From contig NZ_CP061288.1 of NCBI RefSeq assembly GCF_018687355.1, positions 1,064,144 through 1,128,143 on the forward strand: DNA of 64,000 nt, given 5' to 3'. Position numbers and translations under genes: made by a program. Shown in pieces: positions 26,245 to 33,772 of this stretch (its first letter is position 1; each line of letters starts with the position of its first letter). The notes beneath the pieces were generated by a model. The model worked only from the letters and a program-made list of their open reading frames with translations. It had not been told where the DNA came from and did no database searches. This DNA is from Polynucleobacter sp. VK25. GTDB taxonomy: Bacteria; Pseudomonadota; Gammaproteobacteria; Burkholderiales; Burkholderiaceae.

Positions 26245-26871
26245 TTATGAATTTACAACTAACAAATTGTCTGAAAGACGACTCATTAAATCAATCTTGC
26301 ATTCCGTTAAAACATGATGCTTTTTTGAGTTCAATACCAGCTCACGATTGCCATGCTCTTCCACCAGTCGAGCAATCTTTTGATCTCGCTCCAAAAGCAA
26401 ACCCTCAATCTCTGCAGCAAATAATTGAATTAAGGCGCTAATCCAATTGCTTACTGGAGCCATACGACCTTTTGTGGCCACTTGAAACTCTTTAGTGAGT
26501 TTGATGACAATGTCCGAATTAGCCATCTCTTCGCCGGTAACCCACTGGTTAGTGGTAAATAAGCGAACTGGCAAACCCTTCTGGTCTAAAGAAATGCCAA
26601 TAAGATGATGAAAGATATTTGCATCACGTTTAATTACATGAAAATGGCCATGCTCACCATTAGGCATTTCATTTACAGAATGCGCATGGTAGTAGAACTC
26701 ATAACCACTATGCTCATCCACAAGATCATTACTTGGATAGTGCTGCCACTCAATAAAATCCTTGGCGCCACATAAAGCAGCCTCATTCAAGGTGCGCCCG
26801 GTTTCGGCATATCGCATCTGAATATTTGCTAGCGCTTGTGCGGCCAACCAGAGATTAGATTGAGTAAGCAT
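26245..26871 (-). CDS. histidine-rich protein of unknown function in the sulfide operon
   Basis: This 208-residue soluble protein has no signal or membrane segment. A compact histidine cluster stands out: YYHAHSVNE (His62, 64) and GEHGHFHVI (His74, 76, 78). Its arrangement could bind a metal. The surrounding pattern is reminiscent of DUF6969 proteins, but that is from memory and uncertain. The C-terminal third is helical. It lies 10 bases upstream of the rhodanese gene and 10 bases after the NPCGP peptide gene, so it is co-transcribed with both. Confidence 0.6.
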   Translation of the reverse strand: MLTQSNLWLAAQALANIQMRYAETGRTLNEAALCGAKDFIEWQHYPSNDLVDEHSGYEFYYHAHSVNEMPNGEHGHFHVIKRDANIFHHLIGISLDQKGLPVRLFTTNQWVTGEEMANSDIVIKLTKEFQVATKGRMAPVSNWISALIQLFAAEIEGLLLERDQKIARLVEEHGNRELVLNSKKHHVLTECKIDLMSRLSDNLLVVNS

Positions 26872-26881
26872 ATATATTTAA

Positions 26882-27115
26882 TTACTCTGCAGCTTTACGC
26901 TTTTTAGGGCCGCAAGGATTTGCAGGGCCACATGGGTTAGCTGCTTTTTTCTTTGCAGGGCCGCAAGGATTTGCCGACTCTTTTTTAGGACCGCAGGGGT
27001 TCTTCTGCTCTGCGCCTGATGGATTAGCAGGGGCATCTGCTGAATGTGCCAATGGCGCAGCCGCCAAACCAGCTAAAGCCATTGCCAACGCAGCTACTGT
27101 TGATTTCTTAGACAT
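26882..27115 (-). CDS. secreted NPCGP-repeat peptide
   Basis: The 77-residue product has a signal peptide (residues 1-26, cleavage after AHSA). A mature part of about 50 residues is made almost entirely of NPCGP repeats at 39-43, 49-53, 60-64 and 66-70, spaced by lysine- and alanine-rich linkers. A degenerate NPSG sits at 31. The only cysteines are the four in the repeats (41, 51, 62, 68). Regularly spaced cysteines in a basic periplasmic peptide could carry sulfane sulfur or bind metal. No function is established. It sits inside the sulfide operon. Confidence 0.7.
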   Translation of the reverse strand: MSKKSTVAALAMALAGLAAAPLAHSADAPANPSGAEQKNPCGPKKESANPCGPAKKKAANPCGPANPCGPKKRKAAE

Positions 27116-27133
27116 AACTTTCCTTTTAATTGA

Positions 27134-27700
27134 TTAAACCTGGGAACTAACCGGGCCTTTGGACTTCTTCTCCATCCAAGAACCCAAGATAAATACTCCG
27201 ACGGCCGCAATAATCAAGCCAACATCGATTGATATACCGGATATGTGGAATACGTCAGGCAATGAATCTGCTTTTGCATATTCACCCAAAGTCGTCAAAA
27301 ACTCGATGCTTGGATAGATGCCAGCAAACAATACGGTCCCTAACAATAAGCCAAGCAAAAATATGGCCGCATCAATGCGTCCAGACATCAAACCGACGAC
27401 TGAGGTTCCAGGGCAATATCCACCAATTGCAAAGCCTGCACCAACAAATGCTCCACCAAGAGCGGCAGCGCCTAAAAATGCAGGTGGTACAAATAAATTA
27501 CCAGCATCTACATAGCCCACCCGCTCCAAAAATAAAAGGCCAACAGCAGCAAACACAATGGCGGTGAACATCACCTTAAACACAGACCAATCTGTTAAGC
27601 GAAATTGGCCAGTCAACTTATTAGGATTACCGAATCCGGCGCGTTCCAAGACATAGCCAAAAGCACCACCCAATAGAAGCCCAGAGAGAATTTCACTCAT
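27134..27700 (-). CDS. YeeE/YedE family sulfur-transport protein (second half)
   Basis: The 188-residue membrane protein has about five hydrophobic helices and the family motif GGYCPGTSVVGLMSGR, in which the cysteine is the conserved sulfur-handling residue of YeeE-type thiosulfate channels. The companion gene one base upstream encodes another half, so together they would make a full-length YeeE-like transporter of the split PmpA/PmpB type. Expected cargo is thiosulfate or a related sulfur species. It is in the sulfide operon. Confidence 0.85.
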   Translation of the reverse strand: MSEILSGLLLGGAFGYVLERAGFGNPNKLTGQFRLTDWSVFKVMFTAIVFAAVGLLFLERVGYVDAGNLFVPPAFLGAAALGGAFVGAGFAIGGYCPGTSVVGLMSGRIDAAIFLLGLLLGTVLFAGIYPSIEFLTTLGEYAKADSLPDVFHISGISIDVGLIIAAVGVFILGSWMEKKSKGPVSSQV

Positions 27701-27701
27701 C

Positions 27702-28229
27702 TTATTTCACCTCTTTCAAGAAGCGGCTTGTCAATAAACCTACCGCAAAGAATGTTCCTAGGAAAGTAAAACCGGCCAAACTCAGAACTGCCGCACCAGA
27801 TAAACCAAGGCCGCTAGTACAGCCAGCTGCAATCCTTGCACCAAAACCTGCAAGCACGCCACCAAAAAGAGCTGTCCATGGACGCTTAGATCCACCTAAA
27901 AACTTTGCTCCATCCATCTTGAATTGAATTCTGTGCGCAAAAAATGCAGAAGTAAGCGCTCCAAGAGCTACGCCAATCACTTGCCAAGTAATCCATGCAT
28001 TTAATGGCTTGCCCTCCTCAACCATCCCACCTAGGTAGTCATTTGCATTGGTTGCTACAGGTGCAACGTACATTCCAACCCAAGCTGTTAAGCGAGTAGT
28101 AAATCCTGTAGCACCAAGCCCATGGCCAGTGACAACAAAAGTTGCCAAAAGAACCATTCCGAGAAGAATTCCCGCTACAAGTGGCTTCATATACGGCGCC
28201 GGTTTAACCTGCTCTACTTTTTTAGTCAT
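27702..28229 (-). CDS. YeeE/YedE family sulfur-transport protein (first half)
   Basis: This 175-residue membrane protein has a basic cytoplasmic N-terminus, four to five hydrophobic helices and the family motif RIAAGCTSGLGLSGAAVLSL with the conserved cysteine. It begins the seven-gene operon that ends with the DUF2892 gene. Its stop is one base from the next start, so the two halves are coupled. A GGTC-rich leader precedes the ATG. The promoter region at 28230-28400 carries three palindromic sites. Confidence 0.85.
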   Translation of the reverse strand: MTKKVEQVKPAPYMKPLVAGILLGMVLLATFVVTGHGLGATGFTTRLTAWVGMYVAPVATNANDYLGGMVEEGKPLNAWITWQVIGVALGALTSAFFAHRIQFKMDGAKFLGGSKRPWTALFGGVLAGFGARIAAGCTSGLGLSGAAVLSLAGFTFLGTFFAVGLLTSRFLKEVK

Positions 28230-28254
28230 CTTGCTTGACCTTATTTAATTAATT

Positions 28255-28280
28255 AATAATATATATTTATATATATTATT
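28255..28280. promoter_or_regulatory. AT-only palindrome upstream of yeeE operon
   Basis: Perfect 11-base arms AATAATATATA and TATATATTATT flank TTTA, 26 bases upstream of the operon start codon. BigR-type regulators bind AT-rich palindromes at such positions. The assignment to the ArsR regulator encoded in this operon is inferred. Confidence 0.55.
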
Positions 28281-28327
28281 GAATATGCAGTCAAAGTCAA
28301 GTAAATCTAGAAATAACCAACTAGATT

Positions 28328-28341
28328 TTGATCTAAATCAA
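28328..28341. promoter_or_regulatory. FNR/Anr-type box
   Basis: TTGATCTAAATCAA is an exact match to the FNR consensus TTGAT-N4-ATCAA. It lies 99 bases upstream of the yeeE start and about 4.3 kb from a gene for an FNR-like regulator with a matching recognition helix (ETISRAL). Confidence 0.7.
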
Positions 28342-28359
28342 ACTAGCTAACTTTTAGAG

Positions 28360-28391
28360 ATGCATACATACGTATTTACGCATGTATGCAT
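28360..28391. promoter_or_regulatory. 32-base interrupted palindrome containing 18-base motif, copy B
   Basis: Perfect ten-base arms ATGCATACAT and ATGTATGCAT are 12 bases apart. The left part (28360-28377) is copy B of the 18-base motif found at 24639 and 32672. It is 18 bases from the FNR box. No T tract follows, so an operator is more likely than a terminator. Confidence 0.5.
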
Positions 28392-28473
28392 GGAGTTGAA
28401 TAGCCGGCTATTTAGGCTATCGAGGCTTAAATCATCAAAAATCTATAAGTAAGACCGCACTCCGAATGAGGGG

Positions 28474-29334
28474 CTAGACTCCATTAACGGGGATCTTTAG
28501 ATAGGAAACTCCATTTGATTCTTTTGGAGGAAATACACCTGCTCGAATATTGACTTGTATTGCCGGAAGAATAAGGACCGGCATTTCCAAAGTCACATCA
28601 CGTTTTGTACGCATCTCAATAAACTGCTCCTCAGAAATTCCATCATGCATATGAATGTTGGATTTTTTTTCTTCCGCAACGGTAGTTTCGAATTGTACTG
28701 GGCGACCATTAGGAGGATAGTCATGACACATAAATAAACGTGTCTGCGGGGGATAACTCAAAAGCTTTTTCATGGATTGATACAAGACATGGGCATCGCC
28801 ACCCGGGAAATCACAGCGAGCAGTACCAACATCAGGCATAAACATCGTATCACCAACGAAAATAGCGTCGCCAACCTGATATGCCATACATGCAGGTGTA
28901 TGTCCCGGAACAAATAACGCCTTTAAACTTAGATTGCCAAAATGAATCTCTTCGTCATCCTTTAGCAAATGGTCAAATTGTGATCCATCGGTCACAAATG
29001 AATGTTCCAAATTAAATATATCTTTGAAGACACCCTGCACTATTGAAATATGATCGCCTATTGCTACCCTACCCCCTAATTTAGACTTCAAATATGGAGC
29101 AGCAGTAACGTGGTCAGCGTGTGCATGGGTTTCTAAAATCCATTCGGTCTTGAGGTTGTTCTTTTTGATGAACTCAATAACCTCGTCGGCCATTTTGGTA
29201 TGTGTACGCCCTGATTTTGGGTCATAGCCCAAAACCGAATCAATGATGATGCAAGCAGAACCTGGTTTTTCATAAACAACATAAGTCACAGTCCAGGTAT
29301 CTTTATCAAAAAAGCCTTTTACAACAGGGTTCAT
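28474..29334 (-). CDS. persulfide dioxygenase / sulfurtransferase-type metallo-beta-lactamase (Blh/ETHE1-like)
   Basis: This iron-dependent enzyme of the ETHE1 group oxidises glutathione persulfide to sulfite. In the 286-residue product the metal site THAHADH gives His70, His72, Asp74 and His75. PGHTPACMAYQVGD and GDTMFMPDVGTARCDFPGG provide further ligands, followed by CHDYPPNGR. The long C-terminal region (SNIHMHDGISEEQFIEMR) is typical of the bacterial Blh subgroup. It is divergent from the sulfide:quinone reductase gene, whose product supplies the persulfide. The shared promoter region has two palindromes. Confidence 0.9.
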   Translation of the reverse strand: MNPVVKGFFDKDTWTVTYVVYEKPGSACIIIDSVLGYDPKSGRTHTKMADEVIEFIKKNNLKTEWILETHAHADHVTAAPYLKSKLGGRVAIGDHISIVQGVFKDIFNLEHSFVTDGSQFDHLLKDDEEIHFGNLSLKALFVPGHTPACMAYQVGDAIFVGDTMFMPDVGTARCDFPGGDAHVLYQSMKKLLSYPPQTRLFMCHDYPPNGRPVQFETTVAEEKKSNIHMHDGISEEQFIEMRTKRDVTLEMPVLILPAIQVNIRAGVFPPKESNGVSYLKIPVNGV

Positions 29335-29367
29335 CTCTATCTCGCCTAAGTGAAATTTCTAGGTGCA

Positions 29368-29380
29368 ATTATTTAATAAT
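29368..29380. promoter_or_regulatory. palindrome in blh/sqr divergent promoter (site 1)
   Basis: ATTATT-T-AATAAT is a perfect six-base-arm palindrome 34 bases upstream of the persulfide dioxygenase start. Its AT-only composition resembles the palindrome at 28255. Confidence 0.4.
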
Positions 29381-29417
29381 GCTGGTAAAAATATGATAAT
29401 AACTAATCATTATATAC

Positions 29418-29436
29418 ATATTACTTTAAGTAATAT
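29418..29436. promoter_or_regulatory. palindrome in blh/sqr divergent promoter (site 2)
   Basis: Perfect nine-base arms ATATTACTT and AAGTAATAT surround a single T, 44 bases upstream of the sulfide:quinone reductase start. It is a likely operator for the ArsR-type sulfide sensor. Confidence 0.5.
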
Positions 29437-29480
29437 AAGCAGTATCCCTTTATAACCATTGGCTAAGGAAGTACGCAAAG

Positions 29481-30722
29481 ATGAGTAATCAACATCAAAA
29501 TACAGAATATGACGTGTTAATTGCAGGTGGTGGTGCGGCAGGCTTGGGTCTGGCTGCAAGCCTAAAAAACCGAGATCAAACACTAAAAATTGGTGTTATT
29601 GAGCCATCAGAGCATCACTACTACCAACCCTCTTGGACTCTGGTGGGTGGAGGCGCGTTTAATGTTCGAAATAGCAAAAGAAATACAAAAGATGTCATAC
29701 CCAAAGGCGTTACTTGGATTAAAGACAAAATTATTGGATTTAACCCAGATGCGAATGAAGTAAATGTTTCGTATGGAGACCCAATTAAATATAAGTATCT
29801 TGCAGTAGCAACAGGGTTAAAAACAAATTGGAATGCAATACCAGGCTTGATAGAAAGCATTGGTAAAAATGGTGTGACTTCAAACTATAGCTATGACTAC
29901 TCCCCTTACACATGGGAGCTAGTAAAGCAAATGAAATCAGGCAAGGCAATTTTCACACAACCGCCGATGCCAATTAAATGTCCTGGTGCTCCACAAAAGG
30001 CAATGTACTTATCTTGCTATGAATGGGAGCAACAAGGAAAACTCAAAAATATTGAAGTGGAACTAAACAATGCTGGCGCAGCTTTATTCGGTGTTGCAGA
30101 CTTCGTACCACCTTTAATGGAGTATGTAAAAAAATATAACGCTCAATTAAATTTTAATTGCAATCTGATCTCAATTGATGGGCCCAACAAGAAAGCGACC
30201 TTTGCAGTCAAAGATGCTGATGGCAATACAACACAAGTTGAAAAGTCATTCGATATGCTACACGTCGTTCCTCCTCAGGGGCCACAGGACTGTGTTAAGG
30301 GCAGTCCATTGGCTGACTCAGCAGGCTGGGTAGAAGTTGATCAATTTACTTTGCAACATACTCGTTATCCAAATGTATTTGGATTGGGCGACTGCTGCTC
30401 ATCACCTAACTCTAAAACAGCTGCTGCCGCCAGAAAACAAGTTGTTGTAGTTGCGGAGAACTTATTAGCACACAAACATCATCAAGCAATGCCACTCAAA
30501 TACGATGGTTACGGCTCTTGCCCGCTTACCGTTGAGAGAGGAAAAATTGTTCTTGCAGAATTTGGTTTTGGCGGAAAACTCCTGCCAACATTCCCATGGT
30601 TAATCAATCCACTTAAGGCTACTAAGCTTGCATGGATCTTAAAGAAAGATGTGCTTCCTTGGCTTTATTGGAATGCCATGCTCAAAGGTAGAGAGTGGCT
30701 TGCTCGTCCATTTGAAAATTAA
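29481..30722 (+). CDS. sqr: sulfide:quinone oxidoreductase (type II, SQOR-like)
   Basis: This membrane-associated flavoprotein oxidises hydrogen sulfide and reduces quinone, passing the sulfur to an acceptor as persulfide. The 413-residue product has the FAD motif DVLIAGGGAAGLGLA (residues 11-25) and the KCPGAPQKAMYLSCYEWEQQG segment. The latter corresponds to the catalytic-cysteine region of the mitochondrial-type enzymes. A second FAD-binding segment is FGLGDCCSSPNSKTAAAARKQ. The closing region contains amphipathic stretches expected to contact the membrane. A strong AAGGAAG site precedes the ATG. tauE and the HiPIP gene follow in the same direction. Confidence 0.87.
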   Translation: MSNQHQNTEYDVLIAGGGAAGLGLAASLKNRDQTLKIGVIEPSEHHYYQPSWTLVGGGAFNVRNSKRNTKDVIPKGVTWIKDKIIGFNPDANEVNVSYGDPIKYKYLAVATGLKTNWNAIPGLIESIGKNGVTSNYSYDYSPYTWELVKQMKSGKAIFTQPPMPIKCPGAPQKAMYLSCYEWEQQGKLKNIEVELNNAGAALFGVADFVPPLMEYVKKYNAQLNFNCNLISIDGPNKKATFAVKDADGNTTQVEKSFDMLHVVPPQGPQDCVKGSPLADSAGWVEVDQFTLQHTRYPNVFGLGDCCSSPNSKTAAAARKQVVVVAENLLAHKHHQAMPLKYDGYGSCPLTVERGKIVLAEFGFGGKLLPTFPWLINPLKATKLAWILKKDVLPWLYWNAMLKGREWLARPFEN

Positions 30723-30725
30723 CAA

Positions 30726-31535
30726 ATGGAAAATATGTTGATTGCTCCAGCGCTTGGAGTATTCATTGGCGTACTGATGGGGCTTACTGGAGCTGGGGGC
30801 GGCATTCTTTCAGTGCCCCTGCTCGTGTTTGCCTTTCACATGCCGATCTCGGAAGCCGGCCCCATTGCCCTAACTGCAATCGCCCTGTCTGCTGGGGTCG
30901 GTGCACTCATTGGCTTAAGGGCCAAAGTTCTGCGTTACAAGGCTGCCTTGTTTATGGCGCTCTTTGGACTTATCCTCTCACCCGTGGGTTTATGGGTTGC
31001 ACAACGCGCTCCGAATACACCACTGCTATTACTGTTTAGTGGAGTATTAATTTACGTCGCAGGCAGAATGTTCATTCAGGCCACTCAAACGATTGCCGGT
31101 AAAGCACCCGAATTGACTAAGCCGCCGCCATGCCAGCTCGATATGTCAATTGGCAAATTAATTTGGACAGTGCCTTGCGCCAGATCTTTGATGTTAGCTG
31201 GCGCCTGCGCGGGCTTCTTATCGGGATTACTTGGAGTTGGTGGGGGCTTCATTATTGTGCCCTCTCTTAAGAAGTTTACAGATCTTCCAATGAAGGCAAT
31301 CGTAGCTACATCATTAGGTGTCCTTGCTATGGTTTCTGCCGGGGGTGCAGCAATATCGCTAGCGTCAGGCATTTTAGATTTTTCGATTGCTGCTCCGTTT
31401 GCCATTGGATCTCTAGTGGGCCTGCTAATAGGCAAAGTCTTAGAAAAAAATATTAGCGGCCCAAGAGTTCAGCAAATATTTTCTGTTTTTACTTTTTTAG
31501 TTGCTTTGAGTCTTATTTATAAATGCATTATTTAA
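30726..31535 (+). CDS. TauE/SafE family sulfite/anion exporter
   Basis: The 269-residue membrane protein has about eight hydrophobic segments and the two repeated family motifs, GVLMGLTGAGGGILSVPLL near the start and AGFLSGLLGVGGGFIIVPSL in the middle. TauE/SafE proteins export sulfite, sulfoacetate or similar anions. Given the neighbours, export of the sulfite made by the persulfide dioxygenase is the most likely job. It would deliver sulfite to the periplasmic SorAB. It starts three bases after the sqr stop. Confidence 0.87.
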   Translation: MENMLIAPALGVFIGVLMGLTGAGGGILSVPLLVFAFHMPISEAGPIALTAIALSAGVGALIGLRAKVLRYKAALFMALFGLILSPVGLWVAQRAPNTPLLLLFSGVLIYVAGRMFIQATQTIAGKAPELTKPPPCQLDMSIGKLIWTVPCARSLMLAGACAGFLSGLLGVGGGFIIVPSLKKFTDLPMKAIVATSLGVLAMVSAGGAAISLASGILDFSIAAPFAIGSLVGLLIGKVLEKNISGPRVQQIFSVFTFLVALSLIYKCII

Positions 31536-31548
31536 CCTGGAGAAATAT

Positions 31549-31857
31549 ATGAAACCAACCCGTCGTCAATTTATGATTTTGTCTGCTGCTGGTGCCTGTA
31601 CCTTGGCTTTGAACGGAAAAGTTCAAGCTCAAGCAATGGTTGCTGAAACAGATCCACAAGCCGCTGCTTTAGGTTACAAAGCGGTTGCCACAACTGTTGA
31701 TAAAGCAAAGTATGCAAAGTATGCTGCTGGTCAAGAGTGCGATAACTGCGCCTTGTTCCAAGGTAAAGCGGGCGATGCAACTGGGGGCTGTTCTTTATTT
31801 GGAACCAAGAAAGTTGCTGGCAAAGGCTGGTGCTCTGCTTACGCTAAGAAGGCTTAA
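31549..31857 (+). CDS. high-potential iron-sulfur protein (HiPIP), Tat-exported
   Basis: A twin-arginine signal (TRRQFMILSAAGACTLAL) leads into a mature domain with four cluster cysteines at 64, 67, 81 and 95 in CDNC, GGCSLF and GWCSAY, the standard HiPIP spacing. It is a periplasmic one-electron carrier, often used between cytochrome bc1 or a dehydrogenase and a terminal oxidase. Placed after sqr and tauE and near sorAB, it could receive electrons from sulfite oxidation. A GGAG site precedes the ATG. A strong terminator follows. Confidence 0.92.
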   Translation: MKPTRRQFMILSAAGACTLALNGKVQAQAMVAETDPQAAALGYKAVATTVDKAKYAKYAAGQECDNCALFQGKAGDATGGCSLFGTKKVAGKGWCSAYAKKA

Positions 31858-31884
31858 TTGCTGCATATGCATTAATGCCATTAC

Positions 31885-31911
31885 AAGGCTGCTTCGGCAG
31901 CCTTTCTTTTT
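31885..31911. terminator. strong terminator between HiPIP and regulator genes
   Basis: AAGGCTGC-TTCG-GCAGCCTT followed by a T-rich run on the plus strand. The convergent regulator gene ends 9 bases beyond, so it may serve both. Confidence 0.9.
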
Positions 31912-31919
31912 CACAAAAA

Positions 31920-32639
31920 TTAAAGGCCGCGCTCTGAAAAAGCACGTAGTGTATCAATATTGGGGACTTGGACAGTAAGCCTACTAATATTTGATATGAG
32001 TCCCTGCTCTGACATGGATGCTAAGGCCCTACTAATGGTTTCAAACTTTACATCCATCATCAACCCCATATCTTCGCGCTTAAACAATGGCGCAACTGCG
32101 GAATTACCAGATGGCTTTGCTAGCTTTAGAAAAAACCGTGCAAGCCTAACTTCGATCCTACCGGTATTAATCTCAGAGAACCATGACTCCGATTGCGATA
32201 AAGCCTCCCCCCATTTTTTAACGATTTGACGATGAAGGCGTGGAGACTCTTCACCAAGGGTAGAAATAATATTTTTAGGAATTCTGCAAAGACGAATATT
32301 GGTTAGAGCTGTCGCAGAGTGAGAGTAAAGATCACCTAATAAAGCTTCCATCCCAAATAAATCGCCAGGAGTCACAACGCGCACAATCCTCGTGGAGCCA
32401 TCTGGATTGAGATGAAGCAACTTTATATACCCCTCCCGCAGAGTAAATAGATGTGATGCTGAATCATTCTGGGAATAAATTAATGAATTAGCTTCATACT
32501 TTAAATCATCAATTGGGGCGTGTATTTTCGAAAAGTCTTCCTCGTTTAACTCTGCAAATAAAGCAGAGTTTCTGATAGAGCATGACCCACAGTCACTCTG
32601 ACCTTGCCACGCAATCTTTATATCTACAGGCTTCATCAT
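31920..32639 (-). CDS. CRP/FNR-family regulator with incomplete FNR cysteine set
   Basis: The 239-residue product has an N-terminal DCGSCSI cysteine pair (Cys17, Cys20), a cyclic-nucleotide-binding-like barrel and the dimerisation helix. The winged helix carries recognition helix VKFETISRALASM, which keeps the E-SR residues that read TTGAT in FNR. E. coli FNR uses four cysteines. Here the equivalent of its third (Cys29) is absent, while the fourth (Cys118 in RLCRIP) is present. It may still hold a cluster with a non-cysteine ligand, or sense another signal. A perfect FNR box stands in the sulfide operon promoter. Confidence 0.82.
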   Translation of the reverse strand: MMKPVDIKIAWQGQSDCGSCSIRNSALFAELNEEDFSKIHAPIDDLKYEANSLIYSQNDSASHLFTLREGYIKLLHLNPDGSTRIVRVVTPGDLFGMEALLGDLYSHSATALTNIRLCRIPKNIISTLGEESPRLHRQIVKKWGEALSQSESWFSEINTGRIEVRLARFFLKLAKPSGNSAVAPLFKREDMGLMMDVKFETISRALASMSEQGLISNISRLTVQVPNIDTLRAFSERGL

Positions 32640-32671
32640 AGATTTATCTTCAAATTACTTTATACAGTTAT

Positions 32672-32689
32672 ATGCGTATATTCGTATAT
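32672..32689. promoter_or_regulatory. 18-base recurring motif, copy C, upstream of FNR-like regulator
   Basis: ATGCGTATATTCGTATAT agrees with copy A at 16 of 18 positions. Further ACGTATA units follow up to 32711, one of them as a degenerate inverted copy. The block is 33 bases upstream of the regulator start, so an operator for this gene is plausible. Confidence 0.5.
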
Positions 32690-32752
32690 ACGTATACATA
32701 TATATACGTACAAGGTCATATATAAGATGAATAATAAACGGTGTGAACAGGT

Positions 32753-33769
32753 CTAATAGTAAGTGAGTGCACTAGCCTTACCCTTAAATATTCGATATGA
32801 AAAAAGCGTATACCCCAATATAGTTGGGAGTACGATAATTGCCCCCCAAAAAATTACCCATAGAGATTCAGTGGCTGCAGCAGCTTGCCACAAAGTCATT
32901 TTGCCAATGATCACATATGGAAAAATACTATAAGCAATACCAAAGAATGCCAGCCAAAATATCGCAACAACAAAGGCAAATGGCAACCACTCTAGCTTAC
33001 TAGCACCCCGCTCTAATGATTGGATAGAGTGATTTGTGAGCAGAAATAAAATAGCGGTTGCGATTGGCACCGGTGAGAGCCAAAGAATTTGTGGCCAAGC
33101 AAACCATTTATGCATGATTTCAGGGCTAAAGTATGGCGTGGCAGCCGAGACCAATGCAATACCAAATCCTGTGAGCCATAAACTGGTTTTAGCCCATCGA
33201 AATGATTGCTGCTGAAGTTGTCCTTCTGTTTTTAAAATCAGCCATGTTGACCCAAGCAGCACGTAACCGGCTGGTAAACATATTCCAACCAGCAGTGAAA
33301 AACCCCATCCCAAAATTCCTGAATCAAACCCCACGATCAGGCGGCCGATCATGATGCCCTGAGAGACTGAAGCAATCAGACTACCGGTATAAAACAATAA
33401 ATTCCAAAGCGGCTTTTGTTCAATATTGACCTTAACCCTAAAGTCAAATGACACGCCTCGAAGAATTAACCCCATCAACATTGCCGCTACAGGTAAATAG
33501 AGCTCAGTAAGTATCAGCCCATGAGCCAATGGAAATGCGACAAGTAGCAGGCCAACACCTAAAACAATCCAAGTTTCATTGGCATCCCAAAAAGGGCCAA
33601 TCGATGCAATCATCATATCTTTGTCATGGTCTGATGCTCGATTGAGCAGCATTCCAATTCCTAAGTCGTAACCGTCCAGAACCACATAAGACAGCATGGC
33701 AAATCCCATGGCGACAAAGAAAAATAGCGGGAGCCAAATAGTTGCTTGGGTGTAGTCAATAGAGGTCAT
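32753..33769 (-). CDS. cydB: cytochrome bd oxidase subunit II
   Basis: CydB partners with CydA in the quinol-oxidising bd-type terminal oxidase, which is insensitive to sulfide and cyanide and has high oxygen affinity. The 338-residue product has about eight to nine membrane helices and the CydB start pattern MLSYVVLDGYDLGIGML, including the FDLGVG-like motif. It then shows GPFWDANETWIVLG and the second half SIFPYVIIGKMTLWQAA. It begins three bases after the cydA stop. No cydX-like small gene is visible after it. Confidence 0.93.
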   Translation of the reverse strand: MTSIDYTQATIWLPLFFFVAMGFAMLSYVVLDGYDLGIGMLLNRASDHDKDMMIASIGPFWDANETWIVLGVGLLLVAFPLAHGLILTELYLPVAAMLMGLILRGVSFDFRVKVNIEQKPLWNLLFYTGSLIASVSQGIMIGRLIVGFDSGILGWGFSLLVGICLPAGYVLLGSTWLILKTEGQLQQQSFRWAKTSLWLTGFGIALVSAATPYFSPEIMHKWFAWPQILWLSPVPIATAILFLLTNHSIQSLERGASKLEWLPFAFVVAIFWLAFFGIAYSIFPYVIIGKMTLWQAAAATESLWVIFWGAIIVLPTILGYTLFSYRIFKGKASALTYY

Positions 33770-33772
33770 AAC

